A DNA stretch of 64,000 nt, from positions 1 to 64,000 of the forward strand of contig CAWBTF010000033.1 in NCBI GenBank assembly GCA_963791595.1. Direction: 5' to 3'. Source of the stretch: JAEMQF01 sp963791595. GTDB lineage: Bacteria > Pseudomonadota > Gammaproteobacteria > Burkholderiales > Burkholderiaceae_C. This document shows positions 49,765 through 58,525 of the stretch, one piece after another. How positions within the stretch are numbered: position 1 is the stretch's first letter; the number at the start of each line of letters is the position of its first letter. The notes below the pieces were generated by a model. It was not told where the DNA came from. It saw nothing but the letters and a program-made list of their open reading frames with translations, and did no database searches. Made by a program: the position numbers and the translations under genes.

Positions 49765-51500
49765 GGCAATGCGAACACGATCACCGAATTGCCGCGCTTG
49801 AAGTCGAGCTGCGTATTGCCGCCCGCCGCCACCGCCACGTACTGCTTGCCGCCGACCATGTACGACACGGCCGGCGCATTCACGCCGGCGCCGCACTGGT
49901 ACTCCCAGAGCTTCTTGCCGGTCCTCGCGTCGAAGGCGCGGAACAGACCGTTGCCTTCGCCGTTGAACACCAGGTTGCCGGCGGTGGCGAGAACGCCGCC
50001 GATGAGGGGCTGATCGGTGTCGAACTTCCAGGCCATCTTGCCGGTGTCGATGTTCACCGCGGCCAGGCGGCCCCACTGCTTCTCGCTCGGGATGACCTTG
50101 AACGCGCCGCCGAGCCACAGCTTGCCGCCGGGGTATTTGGCTTCTTCGACGTGGTACGTCATCGGCTGGTGCAGGTTCGCCGCGTAGGCCAGGCGCGTTT
50201 GCGGGTTGAACGCCATCGGGCTCCACTCGACACCGCCGTTCGCACCCGGCAGCATGCGCTTGCCGTCCTTGGTGGGCAGGACCCACATGTTCTCTTGCGG
50301 GATCATCGCCTCGCTGAAGCGGATCAGCTCGCCGGTGGCGCGGTCGTGCACGTACACATGGCCGGTCTTGCCGCCGTGGATCGCGACCTTTCGCATCTTG
50401 CCGTCCTTGCCGGCGGCGGTGGTCAGGATCACGGGTGAGACGGCGTCCAGGTCCCACACGTCATGCGCGATGTACTGGTAGTGCCACTTGTAGCTGCCGT
50501 TGTTCAGGTCGATCGCGACGATCGAGTTGGTGTACAGGTTGTCACCCGGGCGCTCGGCACCATAGAGGTCTGGGCTGGGGTTGCCGGCGACGAAGAACAC
50601 GGTGTTGGTCTCGCGGTCCACGGCCGGTGCCATCCACACGCCGCCACCGAGCGTCTTGTAGAAGTCGCCGCCTTTTTCGGCGAGTTGCTTCTTCTCGGCA
50701 GCGATGTCGCGCAGCATGTTGCGGCCGGTCGCGTCGTTCACCGCCCATACGCCTTCATGGCCGCGCTCGGGAATGCTGTAGAACGTCCAGACCAGCGCGC
50801 CGGTCTTCGCGTCGAACGCCTTGACGAAGCCGCGCACGCCGTACTCGCCGCCGTTCGTGCCGATCAGCACCTTGCCGTTCACGGCCACCGGCGCCATCGT
50901 CTCGGAGTAGCCAAGCTCGGGGTCGGCGATCTGCGTCGCCCACAGCACCTTGCCGGTCTTGGCGTCGAGCGACACCAGTTTGGCATCCAGCGTGCCCATG
51001 AACAGCTGCCCGTCCAGGATCGCCACGCCGCGGTTGTTCGGGCCGCAGCAGTAGGTGGTCACCGGACCCTGCTTGTGCTTGTAGTGCCAGAACTCCTTGC
51101 CGGTGGCGGCGTCGATCGCGTAGACGTGGTTGTACGACGTGGTCAGGTACATGATGCCGTCGACGACGATCGGCGCGGTTTCCATCGACTCCAGCACTTC
51201 GGTCTGGAAGATGAACGCCGGCTTGAGCTTGGCAACGTTGTCGGCGTTGATCTGGTTTGCCGGGTAGTAACGCGTCTGCTCGTAGCTGCCGTTGCTGTGC
51301 AGGAAGTTGCTGCCGTCTTTGGAAGCGGCATCGAGCTTGGCTTGCGAGACCGAAATGTTCTTCGGCACGGGCGATCCGGTTGCCGCCGTCTGGCCGGTCA
51401 CTTCTTGGGCGAGCGCTGTGGCGCCCGTGAACGTCAATGTGCAGGCCAGAGCGGTGAGCGCGGGAAAAGATCGACGAAACGTGGGGGCATGGCGGGGCAT
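49761..51500 (-). CDS. PQQ-dependent alcohol dehydrogenase with lanthanide signature
   Basis: A 579-residue periplasmic quinoprotein. A Sec signal ends at ATALAQ. The eight-bladed propeller shows repeated W-motifs (AIDAATGKEFWHY, SLDAKTGKVLW, NIDTGKMAWKF, AFDARTGKKLWEY). Adjacent cysteines 151 and 152 (TYCCGPNNRG) form the ring disulfide near PQQ. HDVWDLDAVS supplies the catalytic Asp350 and a second Asp at 352. Asp at this +2 position marks lanthanide-dependent XoxF/PedH-type enzymes, where calcium enzymes of the MxaF type have Ala. Substrate is an alcohol, class uncertain. AGGAG precedes the start. Associated ABC genes follow downstream in the window. Confidence 0.92.
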   Translation of the reverse strand: MPRHAPTFRRSFPALTALACTLTFTGATALAQEVTGQTAATGSPVPKNISVSQAKLDAASKDGSNFLHSNGSYEQTRYYPANQINADNVAKLKPAFIFQTEVLESMETAPIVVDGIMYLTTSYNHVYAIDAATGKEFWHYKHKQGPVTTYCCGPNNRGVAILDGQLFMGTLDAKLVSLDAKTGKVLWATQIADPELGYSETMAPVAVNGKVLIGTNGGEYGVRGFVKAFDAKTGALVWTFYSIPERGHEGVWAVNDATGRNMLRDIAAEKKQLAEKGGDFYKTLGGGVWMAPAVDRETNTVFFVAGNPSPDLYGAERPGDNLYTNSIVAIDLNNGSYKWHYQYIAHDVWDLDAVSPVILTTAAGKDGKMRKVAIHGGKTGHVYVHDRATGELIRFSEAMIPQENMWVLPTKDGKRMLPGANGGVEWSPMAFNPQTRLAYAANLHQPMTYHVEEAKYPGGKLWLGGAFKVIPSEKQWGRLAAVNIDTGKMAWKFDTDQPLIGGVLATAGNLVFNGEGNGLFRAFDARTGKKLWEYQCGAGVNAPAVSYMVGGKQYVAVAAGGNTQLDFKRGNSVIVFALP

Positions 51501-51611
51501 ACGAGTCTCCTGGAGTTTTGACTGCCGCATTCGAACCGGGCTTCGCGCCATGGGCGCTGACCGAGGTCAAGAGGGTTGGTGCGGGGTGTCGCACTTCGTC
51601 TCTGGCGCGAG

Positions 51612-51639
51612 AATATAGAGCAATTGCGCGACGATTCAA
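51612..51639 (-). promoter_or_regulatory. Candidate sigma-70 promoter of the PQQ dehydrogenase
   Basis: On the minus strand: TTGAAT (51639-51634), a 16-base spacer, TATATT (51617-51612). Transcription would start near 51605 and leave a leader of about 105 bases. It lies in the 186-base gap shared with the divergent ankyrin gene. Confidence 0.45.
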
Positions 51640-51686
51640 GCGTCGCCCTTCGTTTTGAACGCCGAGTTGACCCCGGGGCTTACCCG

Positions 51687-52370
51687 ATGACCGCTGACCG
51701 ACTTTTTGTGATGCGATGCTGGCGCGCCGCGCTGTGCATGCTGGCGCTGAGCGCCGGCGTTGGCATGGCCGGTGGCGCGGCCGCCCAGGCGTCGCCGCAC
51801 CTGAGCCTGAACGCGCAGTTGCTGGTCGGCGCGCGGCAGAACGACCTGGAGCTGGTCGATCGGGTCCTCACCAAGGGTGCCGCGCCCAATTCGCGCAATC
51901 GCCTGGGCAAGACCGCGCTGCTGCTCGCCGCGGAGAAGGGCAACATGGCGCTGGCGCAGCGTTTGCTGGACGCCGGGGCCGATGTGAACCTGGCGTCGCT
52001 GGAGGGCGTGACGCCGCTGATGGCCGCGTGCTACGGCGGCCACACCGAGCTGGTGCGGCGCCTGCTCGCCAAAGGCGCGCGCCCGGACCCGCTGGACCGC
52101 ATGCACAAGCCGGCGATCGTTTATGCGGCGGGGCAGGGCCATGCGGACGCGATCGAGGCATTGCTCGACGCGGGTGTGGACGTCAATGCGGTCTATGAAA
52201 ACCAGCTCAGCGCCTTGATGTGGGCCGCGGGCCAAGGCCACGCGAATGTCGTGGCGCGCCTGATGCAGCGCGGCGCCAGGGTCGATGCGCGCGACAACCG
52301 CGGCCTGTCGGCGCGCGACATGGCGCTGCGTGAGGGGCATTCAACTACTGCGGCCTTGCTTTCGCAGTAA
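51687..52370 (+). CDS. Exported ankyrin-repeat protein
   Basis: A 227-residue protein with a Sec signal (ALCMLALSAGVGMAGGAAAQ) and five ankyrin repeats (for example LGKTALLLAAEKGNMALAQ, GVTPLMAACYGGHTELVRRL). It should be periplasmic and bind a protein partner. It is divergent from the PQQ dehydrogenase. Small ankyrin proteins near PQQ dehydrogenases occur elsewhere, so a partner role is plausible but not shown. An in-frame ATG at 51711 is an alternative. Confidence 0.88.
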   Translation: MTADRLFVMRCWRAALCMLALSAGVGMAGGAAAQASPHLSLNAQLLVGARQNDLELVDRVLTKGAAPNSRNRLGKTALLLAAEKGNMALAQRLLDAGADVNLASLEGVTPLMAACYGGHTELVRRLLAKGARPDPLDRMHKPAIVYAAGQGHADAIEALLDAGVDVNAVYENQLSALMWAAGQGHANVVARLMQRGARVDARDNRGLSARDMALREGHSTTAALLSQ

Positions 52371-52386
52371 GAAGCTGAGCGCTCTT

Positions 52387-52422
52387 ATCCCCTCACCCCA
52401 ACCCTCTCCCAAAGGGAGAGGG
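52387..52422. repeat. Dispersed palindromic repeat and hairpin between convergent genes
   Basis: TATCCCCTCACCCCAACC is followed by CCCTCTCCC (52402-52410), AAA, then GGGAGAGGG (52414-52422). This gives a 9-base stem with a 3-base loop. The string resembles a short palindromic repeat dispersed in many proteobacterial genomes. It can serve as a bidirectional terminator for the ankyrin gene and the binding-protein gene. Confidence 0.6.
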
Positions 52423-52441
52423 AGCCGAACTGTGCCAGCGC

Positions 52442-53416
52442 CTACCCCGGCTGGCGCGCCAAGCCAAGCCGCTCGACGATGAGCCGCTCCTTCGCAAACG
52501 CCTCGCGGCACGCCTTGGCGTAGTCGGCGGGGCCCAGGTAATCGAGTTCCTGATCGTATTTGGCGATCTCATTGACGAACGCCGGGTCGAACATGGCGCG
52601 CTTGAACGCGTCGTGCAGCTTGTCGCGCACGGCGCCCGGCAGGCCGCGCGGGCCGCCCAGGCCAAACGGCGACATCGCGACGATGTCGAAGCCCAGTTCG
52701 CGCAACGTCGGCGCGCTCGGCCAGCGCTTCGAGCGCTGCCCCGCGAAGGTGGCGAGCAGGCGCAGGCGCCCCGCCTCCACCGCTGGGCCGAAGCCGGTGG
52801 AGTTGACGCCCACCATCACCTGGCCAGCGCCGATGGCGTGCAACTGCTCCGCCGTTCCCTTGTACGGCACGTGGATGTAGCTCAAGCCACGCAGCGTGAA
52901 CAGTTCTTCGAGCACGACATGCGCTGTCGTCCCCACGCCGTTCGTCGCGATGCTCAGCTCGCCCGGCTTGGCGCGCGCGAACGCGAACAGTTCTTCGAGC
53001 TTGTGAAACGGGCTGCCCGCGGTGACGAGCACGCCGAACGTGGTGCCGGAGATCTGGATGATCGGCGTTACGTCGCGGATCGGGTCCCACACCACTTTCT
53101 GCGTGTGCGGCGCGCGGAAAATCGTCTGCGGCAGTTGCGCGATCGTGTAGCCGTCGGGTTCGGCCTGCTGCAGGATCGGCATCGCCAGCGTGCCGCCGGC
53201 GCCGCCGCGGTTGTCGACCAGCACCTTCTGGCCGAGCGTGTGGCCGGCGAGTTCGGCGAGCAGGCGCAGCGAGATGTCGGTCGCGCCGCCTGCGGGCCAA
53301 GGCACCCACAGCGTGATCGGGCGCGACGGAAAGTTGTCGGCGGCGTGCGCGCCGTGGCCCGCGAGAGCGGCGCTCGCGGCGCCGCCCAGCACGAGTCTTC
53401 TGCGGGTGAAATTCAT
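52442..53416 (-). CDS. Bug/TctC family periplasmic solute-binding protein
   Basis: A 324-residue binding protein of the tripartite tricarboxylate transporter type. A twin-Arg-like signal (NFTRRRLVLGGAASAALAG) precedes FPSRPITLWVPWPAGGATD, the family's first strand. VDNRGGAGGTLA and YIHVPYKGTAEQLHAIGAG are further hallmarks. Ligands in this family are usually carboxylates. It starts 9 bases after the ABC permease gene, so it appears to be the last gene of that operon although it belongs to another transporter class. No TctA or TctB is present. Confidence 0.88.
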   Translation of the reverse strand: MNFTRRRLVLGGAASAALAGHGAHAADNFPSRPITLWVPWPAGGATDISLRLLAELAGHTLGQKVLVDNRGGAGGTLAMPILQQAEPDGYTIAQLPQTIFRAPHTQKVVWDPIRDVTPIIQISGTTFGVLVTAGSPFHKLEELFAFARAKPGELSIATNGVGTTAHVVLEELFTLRGLSYIHVPYKGTAEQLHAIGAGQVMVGVNSTGFGPAVEAGRLRLLATFAGQRSKRWPSAPTLRELGFDIVAMSPFGLGGPRGLPGAVRDKLHDAFKRAMFDPAFVNEIAKYDQELDYLGPADYAKACREAFAKERLIVERLGLARQPG

Positions 53417-53425
53417 GGCGTCGGC

Positions 53426-54300
53426 TCATCCGGGCGGCCCCTTCTTCGCCAGGCCGCCAAAGCCGCGCTGCGGGTCATAGCCCCAGCACGACAAGGTGAA
53501 GAATGCGGCCAGGCAGCCGAGCACGACCCAGGGCGCGAGGCCGGGGTCCTTGCCGTAGGCAGCGAAACCGAATCCACTCGATCGCGTGGGTGAACGGGTT
53601 CACGCTCGCCAGCCAGTACACCCACTCGGCGCCCGACTCCTGCAATTTCCACAGCGGATAGAGCGCGGTGGAGATGAAGTACATCGGGAAGATCACGAAG
53701 TTCATCGTGCCGGCGAAGTTTTCCAGCTGCTTGATGTGCACCGACAGCAGCAGCCCCAGTGCGCCGAGCATCAGCGCGCCGCAGATGAGCGCAAGCAACG
53801 CGTGCAAGCCGGCGAGCGAGAGCACCGGCAAGCTGCGTGCCGATCAGCGCCGCGACGATCACGAACGCGAGCGCCTGCAACACCGACAGCAGCGCGGTCG
53901 CGCACAGCTTGCTGAACAGCAGCCACGGGCGCGGCAAGGGTGCCGTCAGCAGCAGCCGCATCAGGCCCATCTCGCGGTCGTACACCATCGCCAGCGACGA
54001 CTGCATGCCGTTGAACAGCAGCACCATTCCCACCAGCCCCGGGGCGATGTACACGTCATAAGCGATGTAGGTGTCGTAGGGCTCGACGATCGCGACGCCG
54101 AACACGTTGCGAAACCCGGCCGCGAACACCGCCAGCCACAGCAGCGGGCGCACCAGCGCCGAGATCAGGCGCCCGGTCTGTTGCGAGAACTTGAAGAGTT
54201 CGCGCAGCACGATCGCCCGCAGCGCTTGCAGCGCATGCGCTGCGCCATGGCGTGCGGCGTCTTGCGCCACCGGGCCTGCCTCGACATGGGTGCCGTTCAT
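53426..54300 (-). CDS. ABC-2 type permease of the PQQ dehydrogenase-associated system (frameshifted)
   Basis: A six-helix ABC-2 permease of about 290 residues. The N-terminal helices (LISALVRPLLWLAVFAAGFRN and YIAPGLVGMVLLFNGMQSSL) are typical. The conserved MRLLLTAPLPRPWLLFSKL is followed by a frame shift near 53830 and another near 53570. The last segment restored is LAPWVVLGCLAAFFTLSCWGYD and ends at 53426. Its start overlaps the stop of the binding-protein gene (ATGA). It pairs with the ATPase at 56.5-57.2 kb. Exported or imported solute unknown. Confidence 0.82.
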
Positions 54301-55475
54301 CGCGCCACCTTGCAGAGTTTTTCCGGCGCGTCGGCGCCGAGCGTGTCGAGCGCGTCGGTCGGGTGCATCATGCCTTCCACCGGTGCCGTGCCGATCACGC
54401 CCTGGCCGTCGCTCAGCATCAGCGGCTGGCGCAGCTGGCCGTCCCAGGCGCGAAAACTCATGTTGGTGCCTTTCGATCCGTCCAGTGGCGTCTTTGCCAA
54501 CGCCAGGCCCCAAGCCGCTGCCGGGCCCTTGGGCGCGGCGGTGAGCGCCGCGACGAGCGCCTTGCCTGCCATCCACGCCGCCCAGTCCTGCGCCGTCATC
54601 GCGCGCTTGTTCGCCTTGGCGAAGCGGCGCACAACCTGTGGCGCACCGAAGCGTTCGAACTGCGCGTGCCACGCCAGCGGCACGAGGCCGGCGTCGCCGA
54701 CCACCGGCCGCGGAAGCACGGTGCGGTAGGGCAGGCTGCGCGCGAACTCGCCGTCGCTGTCGACCACCCAAACGGCGTCGTAAGCGTTGCCCGAGGTCAG
54801 CAGCAGCGGATTGGCCAGATCGCGCTCGCGCGGGTCGGCCGAGAGTTTGAAGGGCTTGATTGCCACCACCTGCAAGCCGAAACGTTTGATTGACGCCTGC
54901 ACGGTGGCTGCGCGTTGCTGGTCGAGCGCCGACGTTCCCGTGAGCAGCAGCAGCTTGCTCCACTTGCGCGCGACCAGCGTTTGTGCGAGCGCGTCGGCGC
55001 GCATGCGTTCGCTCGGAATCAGGTGGAACAACCGCGCGCGGCAATCCTGCTGGCGCAGGCTGTCGGCGGATTCGCTCAGGTTGAGCACGGGAATCTTGAC
55101 GGCGTCGGCAACCGCGAGGGTCCACGCGACGGGCAGGTCGGTGAGCAGCACGGCGGCGCCGGACTTCTCGGCTTGCGCGGCGGCGCCGCGTGCGGCCTCG
55201 AGTGTGGCCACCTCTTGGGGCGCGATGCTCACGGCCAGGCCCACGGCGTCGAGCTCGAACTGGTTCTCGTCCACAGCCATCTGCAAGGCTTCCATCAGCG
55301 GCCCGCCGGTGTGGCCGAGGTAGGCGCGCTCGAGCCGGGTGCGCTCCAGGCGCGGGTCGTCCACCGGTGCGAGCAGGGTCGCCTTCAGCGTCACCGTGCG
55401 CGCCTGCGCTGCCGCCAACGACGGTGCGATAGCCACTGCAAGCATGGCGGCAGCGAGGACGAATCCGCGAGTCAT
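54297..55475 (-). CDS. ABC substrate-binding protein of the PQQ dehydrogenase-associated system
   Basis: A 392-residue periplasmic protein. A signal ending in SLAAAQA precedes a type I periplasmic binding fold (SGAAVLLTDLPVAWTLAVAD, VPVLNLSE-like IPVLNLSESADSLRQ, RKWSKLLLLTGTS). The sequence and its position between the beta-propeller and permease genes match the TIGR03863-type proteins that accompany PQQ alcohol dehydrogenases. Its ends overlap both neighbours as ATGA. An ABC-2 permease with a binding protein is unusual and is a feature of this system. Ligand unknown. Confidence 0.87.
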   Translation of the reverse strand: MTRGFVLAAAMLAVAIAPSLAAAQARTVTLKATLLAPVDDPRLERTRLERAYLGHTGGPLMEALQMAVDENQFELDAVGLAVSIAPQEVATLEAARGAAAQAEKSGAAVLLTDLPVAWTLAVADAVKIPVLNLSESADSLRQQDCRARLFHLIPSERMRADALAQTLVARKWSKLLLLTGTSALDQQRAATVQASIKRFGLQVVAIKPFKLSADPRERDLANPLLLTSGNAYDAVWVVDSDGEFARSLPYRTVLPRPVVGDAGLVPLAWHAQFERFGAPQVVRRFAKANKRAMTAQDWAAWMAGKALVAALTAAPKGPAAAWGLALAKTPLDGSKGTNMSFRAWDGQLRQPLMLSDGQGVIGTAPVEGMMHPTDALDTLGADAPEKLCKVAR

Positions 55476-56440
55476 TCGACGATCACCACCCCATAAGGCA
55501 CGCGCCCGACCGGAATGCTCTTGAGCGCCTTCGCGCCCGCCACGTCGATCACCGTCACGTCATCGCTCAAGCCGTTCACGACGAGCAGCCGCGCTTCGGC
55601 CTTGTCGAGCATCACGTTCCACGGGCGCTTGCCCACCAGCACCGTGTGCGTGACCTTGCGCGATGCCACGTCGACGAACGCGACATGGTTGGCGCGGCCG
55701 AGCGCGACGAAGGCGCGCTTGCCGTCGCGCGTCATCTGGATGCCCACCGGCGTGATATCGGCGGCGCGCGCGCCTTTCACTTCGAACTTCACGGTGGCGA
55801 GCACCGAATGGTCCGCGGTGGAGACGATCGTGACACTCGCGTCGAGCTCGTTCGTCACCCACAGCTCCTTGCCGTCGGGCGTGATCGCCATGCGGCGCGG
55901 GCGCTTGCCCACCTTCACGTTCTTCACCACCTTGGCCGTGGCGGTGTCGATCACGTGCACCATGCTCGCGACTTCCGAGGTCACGTAAACCAACTTTCCG
56001 TCGCCGCTGACCTTCACGCCTTCGGGTTCCTTGCCCACCTTCACGGTTTTCAGCGTCTTGCCGGTCGCAGCGTCGACGAACGCGGCTGCGCCTTCGTCTT
56101 CGTTCGACACATAGATCGTCTTGCCGTCGGGCGAGATGTCGAACGCTTCGGGCTCCTGGCCGAGCGGAATGCGACGCAGCGATTTGCCGCTTGCCGGGTC
56201 GATGATGTCGGCCGCGTTCGAGTCGGTGCAAGCGACCATGATCTTGGCGTCCGGTGTCATCTGCACATGGCGCGCGCGCTTGCAGGTCGCGATCGTGCCT
56301 TTCACGGCGAGCGCGCCGAGGTCGATCAAGGTCAGCGAGTGGTCTTTCTCGCTCGACACGTAGGCCGTGCCTTGCGCGAGAGTGGCGCTGCCGGCCGCCA
56401 GCAGGGCGGTGACGATCAAGGTGCGAGGAAGCAGATGCAT
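55472..56440 (-). CDS. PQQ-dependent catabolism-associated beta-propeller protein
   Basis: A 322-residue periplasmic YVTN-type propeller. A Sec signal ends in GSATLAQG. Seven similar blades follow (TAYVSSEKDHSLTLIDL, KTIYVSNEDEGAAAFVDAAT, KLVYVTSEVASMVHVIDT, KELWVTNELDASVTIVS, RAFVALGRANHVAFVDV). It resembles the TIGR03866 group linked to PQQ alcohol dehydrogenase clusters. It has no PQQ-binding residues that I can identify. It is second in the operon after the ATPase gene (31-base gap). Confidence 0.9.
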   Translation of the reverse strand: MHLLPRTLIVTALLAAGSATLAQGTAYVSSEKDHSLTLIDLGALAVKGTIATCKRARHVQMTPDAKIMVACTDSNAADIIDPASGKSLRRIPLGQEPEAFDISPDGKTIYVSNEDEGAAAFVDAATGKTLKTVKVGKEPEGVKVSGDGKLVYVTSEVASMVHVIDTATAKVVKNVKVGKRPRRMAITPDGKELWVTNELDASVTIVSTADHSVLATVKFEVKGARAADITPVGIQMTRDGKRAFVALGRANHVAFVDVASRKVTHTVLVGKRPWNVMLDKAEARLLVVNGLSDDVTVIDVAGAKALKSIPVGRVPYGVVIVE

Positions 56441-56471
56441 CGATGTGTCTCCGTGCGTTTCAAAGGTTGAT

Positions 56472-57185
56472 TCAACTCGTGCGCTTGATGAAGCCCGCCT
56501 CGAGCGTCGGCTCGCCGAGCGCGAGCGTCACTTCGGCCGGTGTGCCGTCGGCGAGCAGGCTGCCTTTGTGCAGCACCAGCACGCGATTCGCGCCTTCGGC
56601 CTCCTCGACCAGATGCGTCGCCCAGAGCACGCTTAAGGCCCGTTCGCGAACGTCGGCGTGCAGTGTGGCGAGCAGGTCGCGGCGCGATTTCGGGTCCAGG
56701 CCCACCGTGGCTTCGTCCATCAGCAACACCGGCGGTTGGTGCAGATTGGCGCGAACGAGTTCCACTTTGCGGCGATTGCCACCCGACAACTCGCGCGCCT
56801 TGCGGTCCAGGTCGGCGGTGATCCCCAGGCGCGCGCAGCCGGCGTCGATGCGCTCGCGCGCCAGGCGCCGCGGCAGGCCTTGCAAGTCGGCCTGGAACAG
56901 CAGGTTGTGGCGCACGCTCAGGTCCAAATCGAGTGAAATCTGCTGGAACACGACGCCGAGGTGGCGCAGTGCCTGCGTCGGCGCGCTGCGCAGCGAATGC
57001 CCGGCCACTTCGACACTGCCTTCGTCCGCGGCGAACAGCCCCGTCAGCACCTGGAACAGCGTCGACTTGCCCGCGCCATTGGGCCCGAGCAGCGCGACGA
57101 ACTGGCCCTTCGGAACGGCGAACGACAGGGCCTTCAGCGCGATACGTTCACCGTAGCGTTTGGTCAGAGCGTCGATGCGCAGCAT
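56472..57185 (-). CDS. ABC ATP-binding protein of the PQQ dehydrogenase-associated system
   Basis: A 237-residue ATPase. Walker A is GPNGAGKST, the Q-loop is in GVVFQQISLD, the signature is LSGGNRRKVELVRANL, Walker B is VLLMDEATVGLD, and the switch His is in VLWATHLVEEAE. The order ATPase, propeller, binding protein, permease matches the TIGR03864-type system that goes with PQQ alcohol dehydrogenases. The ATG at 57185 begins the usual LRIDALTKRYG strand. Confidence 0.92.
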   Translation of the reverse strand: MLRIDALTKRYGERIALKALSFAVPKGQFVALLGPNGAGKSTLFQVLTGLFAADEGSVEVAGHSLRSAPTQALRHLGVVFQQISLDLDLSVRHNLLFQADLQGLPRRLARERIDAGCARLGITADLDRKARELSGGNRRKVELVRANLHQPPVLLMDEATVGLDPKSRRDLLATLHADVRERALSVLWATHLVEEAEGANRVLVLHKGSLLADGTPAEVTLALGEPTLEAGFIKRTS

Positions 57186-57306
57186 GGGGCGGGTGAAGGC
57201 GGGTTGAAACGGCAAAGCGTGCGATTCTCGCCGCTCGCTCGGCAACCCCGCCTCAGGGAATGCGCGGCTGGCCGCATTTCCAGATTTTCATGAGGCGTAG
57301 CCGCCA

Positions 57307-58461
57307 TTACCCTGCATGTCCCTTGGGCTTTCGATAGCTCCACCAAGGCAGCACGGAGCGCAACGACAGCACCTCGCCGCTGCGCTGTGCCGCGTAGCCG
57401 GGAATCGCATTGAGCTGGCGCTGCCACTCCTGGCCGCGCAGCAACTCGAGCAGCGAGCGAACATGGGGCTGGTCCAGCGTCTGGCGCAGTGTGACCAGAA
57501 AGTACTGCTCCTTTGCGAGCGGCACGAAACCGAGGCCTCGAGTATGTGCCGCCGCTTCGATGCCGAACGCCGCGTCGACGCTGCCGCTGGCCACCGCCTC
57601 GGCGACGGCACGGTGCGAGGGCTCGTCGCGCTCGAAGCCTTCGATTTTTTCCGGCGCGATGCGTTTCGCGGCGAGCAACTCTTCGAGCACGACGCGCGTG
57701 CCCGCGCCGCGCTGGCGATTCGCGAAGCGCACGCCCGGGCGCAGCAGGTCGGGCAGCGCATTCAATTGCAGCGGGTTGCCCGCCGCGACGATCAAACCCT
57801 GGCTGCGCTGCGCAAAGCTCACCAGCTTGTGCAGCCCGGGCTTGAGCATCGGCCGGTACACCTTCGCCGTGGGTGAGGTGCGCGGCGACTCGGTGAGCGC
57901 GTGAAACCCCGCCATCTGGCAGCGCCCGTCGTTCAGCGCAGCCAGTGCGTCCACGCTGCCGGCGAACTGGATGTCCAGGTGCAGGCGTTGCTGCGCCTGC
58001 GCCAGGTTGCGCAGCAGCGGCAGCGCGTCGTCGTGGCTCGCCACCATCGAGATCACGCCGGCGTTTGAATCGAACGCGATCGCGAAGGCCTGCTCGAGCT
58101 CGCTGCGCAGCGCCTCGATCTGCGGCGCCAGGCGCGCCTGCGCGCGGCGCTCGGCCCAGAGCAGCTTTTCGCCGAACGGCGTGAGCTGCGCGGCCTGCCC
58201 TTTCACCCAGGTGATCAGCGCCTGGCCGAGCTCGACTTCCCAGCGCTTCAGCTCGCCCCAGGAGTGGCGGTACGACAGGCCGAGCGCGCGCGCCGCGCCG
58301 CCGATCGAGCCTTGGTCGTGCACGGCGGCGAGCAGCGCGACGAGCGGGTGGTGCAGGTCGGCGGACACCGCGTCGGCGCTGTCGCCGTTCGAGGTGCCAC
58401 GAGAGTTGTCACCGCCAGCACGCTGCGTTCCGAGGGTATACGTGAGGTGGATCTTATGCAT
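57307..58461 (-). CDS. Regulator with ModE/LysR-like HTH and periplasmic-binding-type domain (TupR-like)
   Basis: A 384-residue regulator. A winged helix-turn-helix of ModE type (LLAAVHDQGSIGGAARALGLSY) is followed by a PBP-like domain (ISMVASHDDALPLLRNL, QGLIVAAGNPLQLN, RQRGAGTRVVLEELL) related to molybdate and tungstate binding proteins. It is divergent from tupB with 64 bases between, so it probably senses tungstate or molybdate and controls the uptake operon. DNA-binding sites could not be identified. Confidence 0.85.
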   Translation of the reverse strand: MHKIHLTYTLGTQRAGGDNSRGTSNGDSADAVSADLHHPLVALLAAVHDQGSIGGAARALGLSYRHSWGELKRWEVELGQALITWVKGQAAQLTPFGEKLLWAERRAQARLAPQIEALRSELEQAFAIAFDSNAGVISMVASHDDALPLLRNLAQAQQRLHLDIQFAGSVDALAALNDGRCQMAGFHALTESPRTSPTAKVYRPMLKPGLHKLVSFAQRSQGLIVAAGNPLQLNALPDLLRPGVRFANRQRGAGTRVVLEELLAAKRIAPEKIEGFERDEPSHRAVAEAVASGSVDAAFGIEAAAHTRGLGFVPLAKEQYFLVTLRQTLDQPHVRSLLELLRGQEWQRQLNAIPGYAAQRSGEVLSLRSVLPWWSYRKPKGHAG

Positions 58462-58525
58462 GCGGCTTCATATCGATCGGTCGGCGGCTTCGCACTGAGA
58501 ATCCCCGCAGTATGAAAGATGTTGA

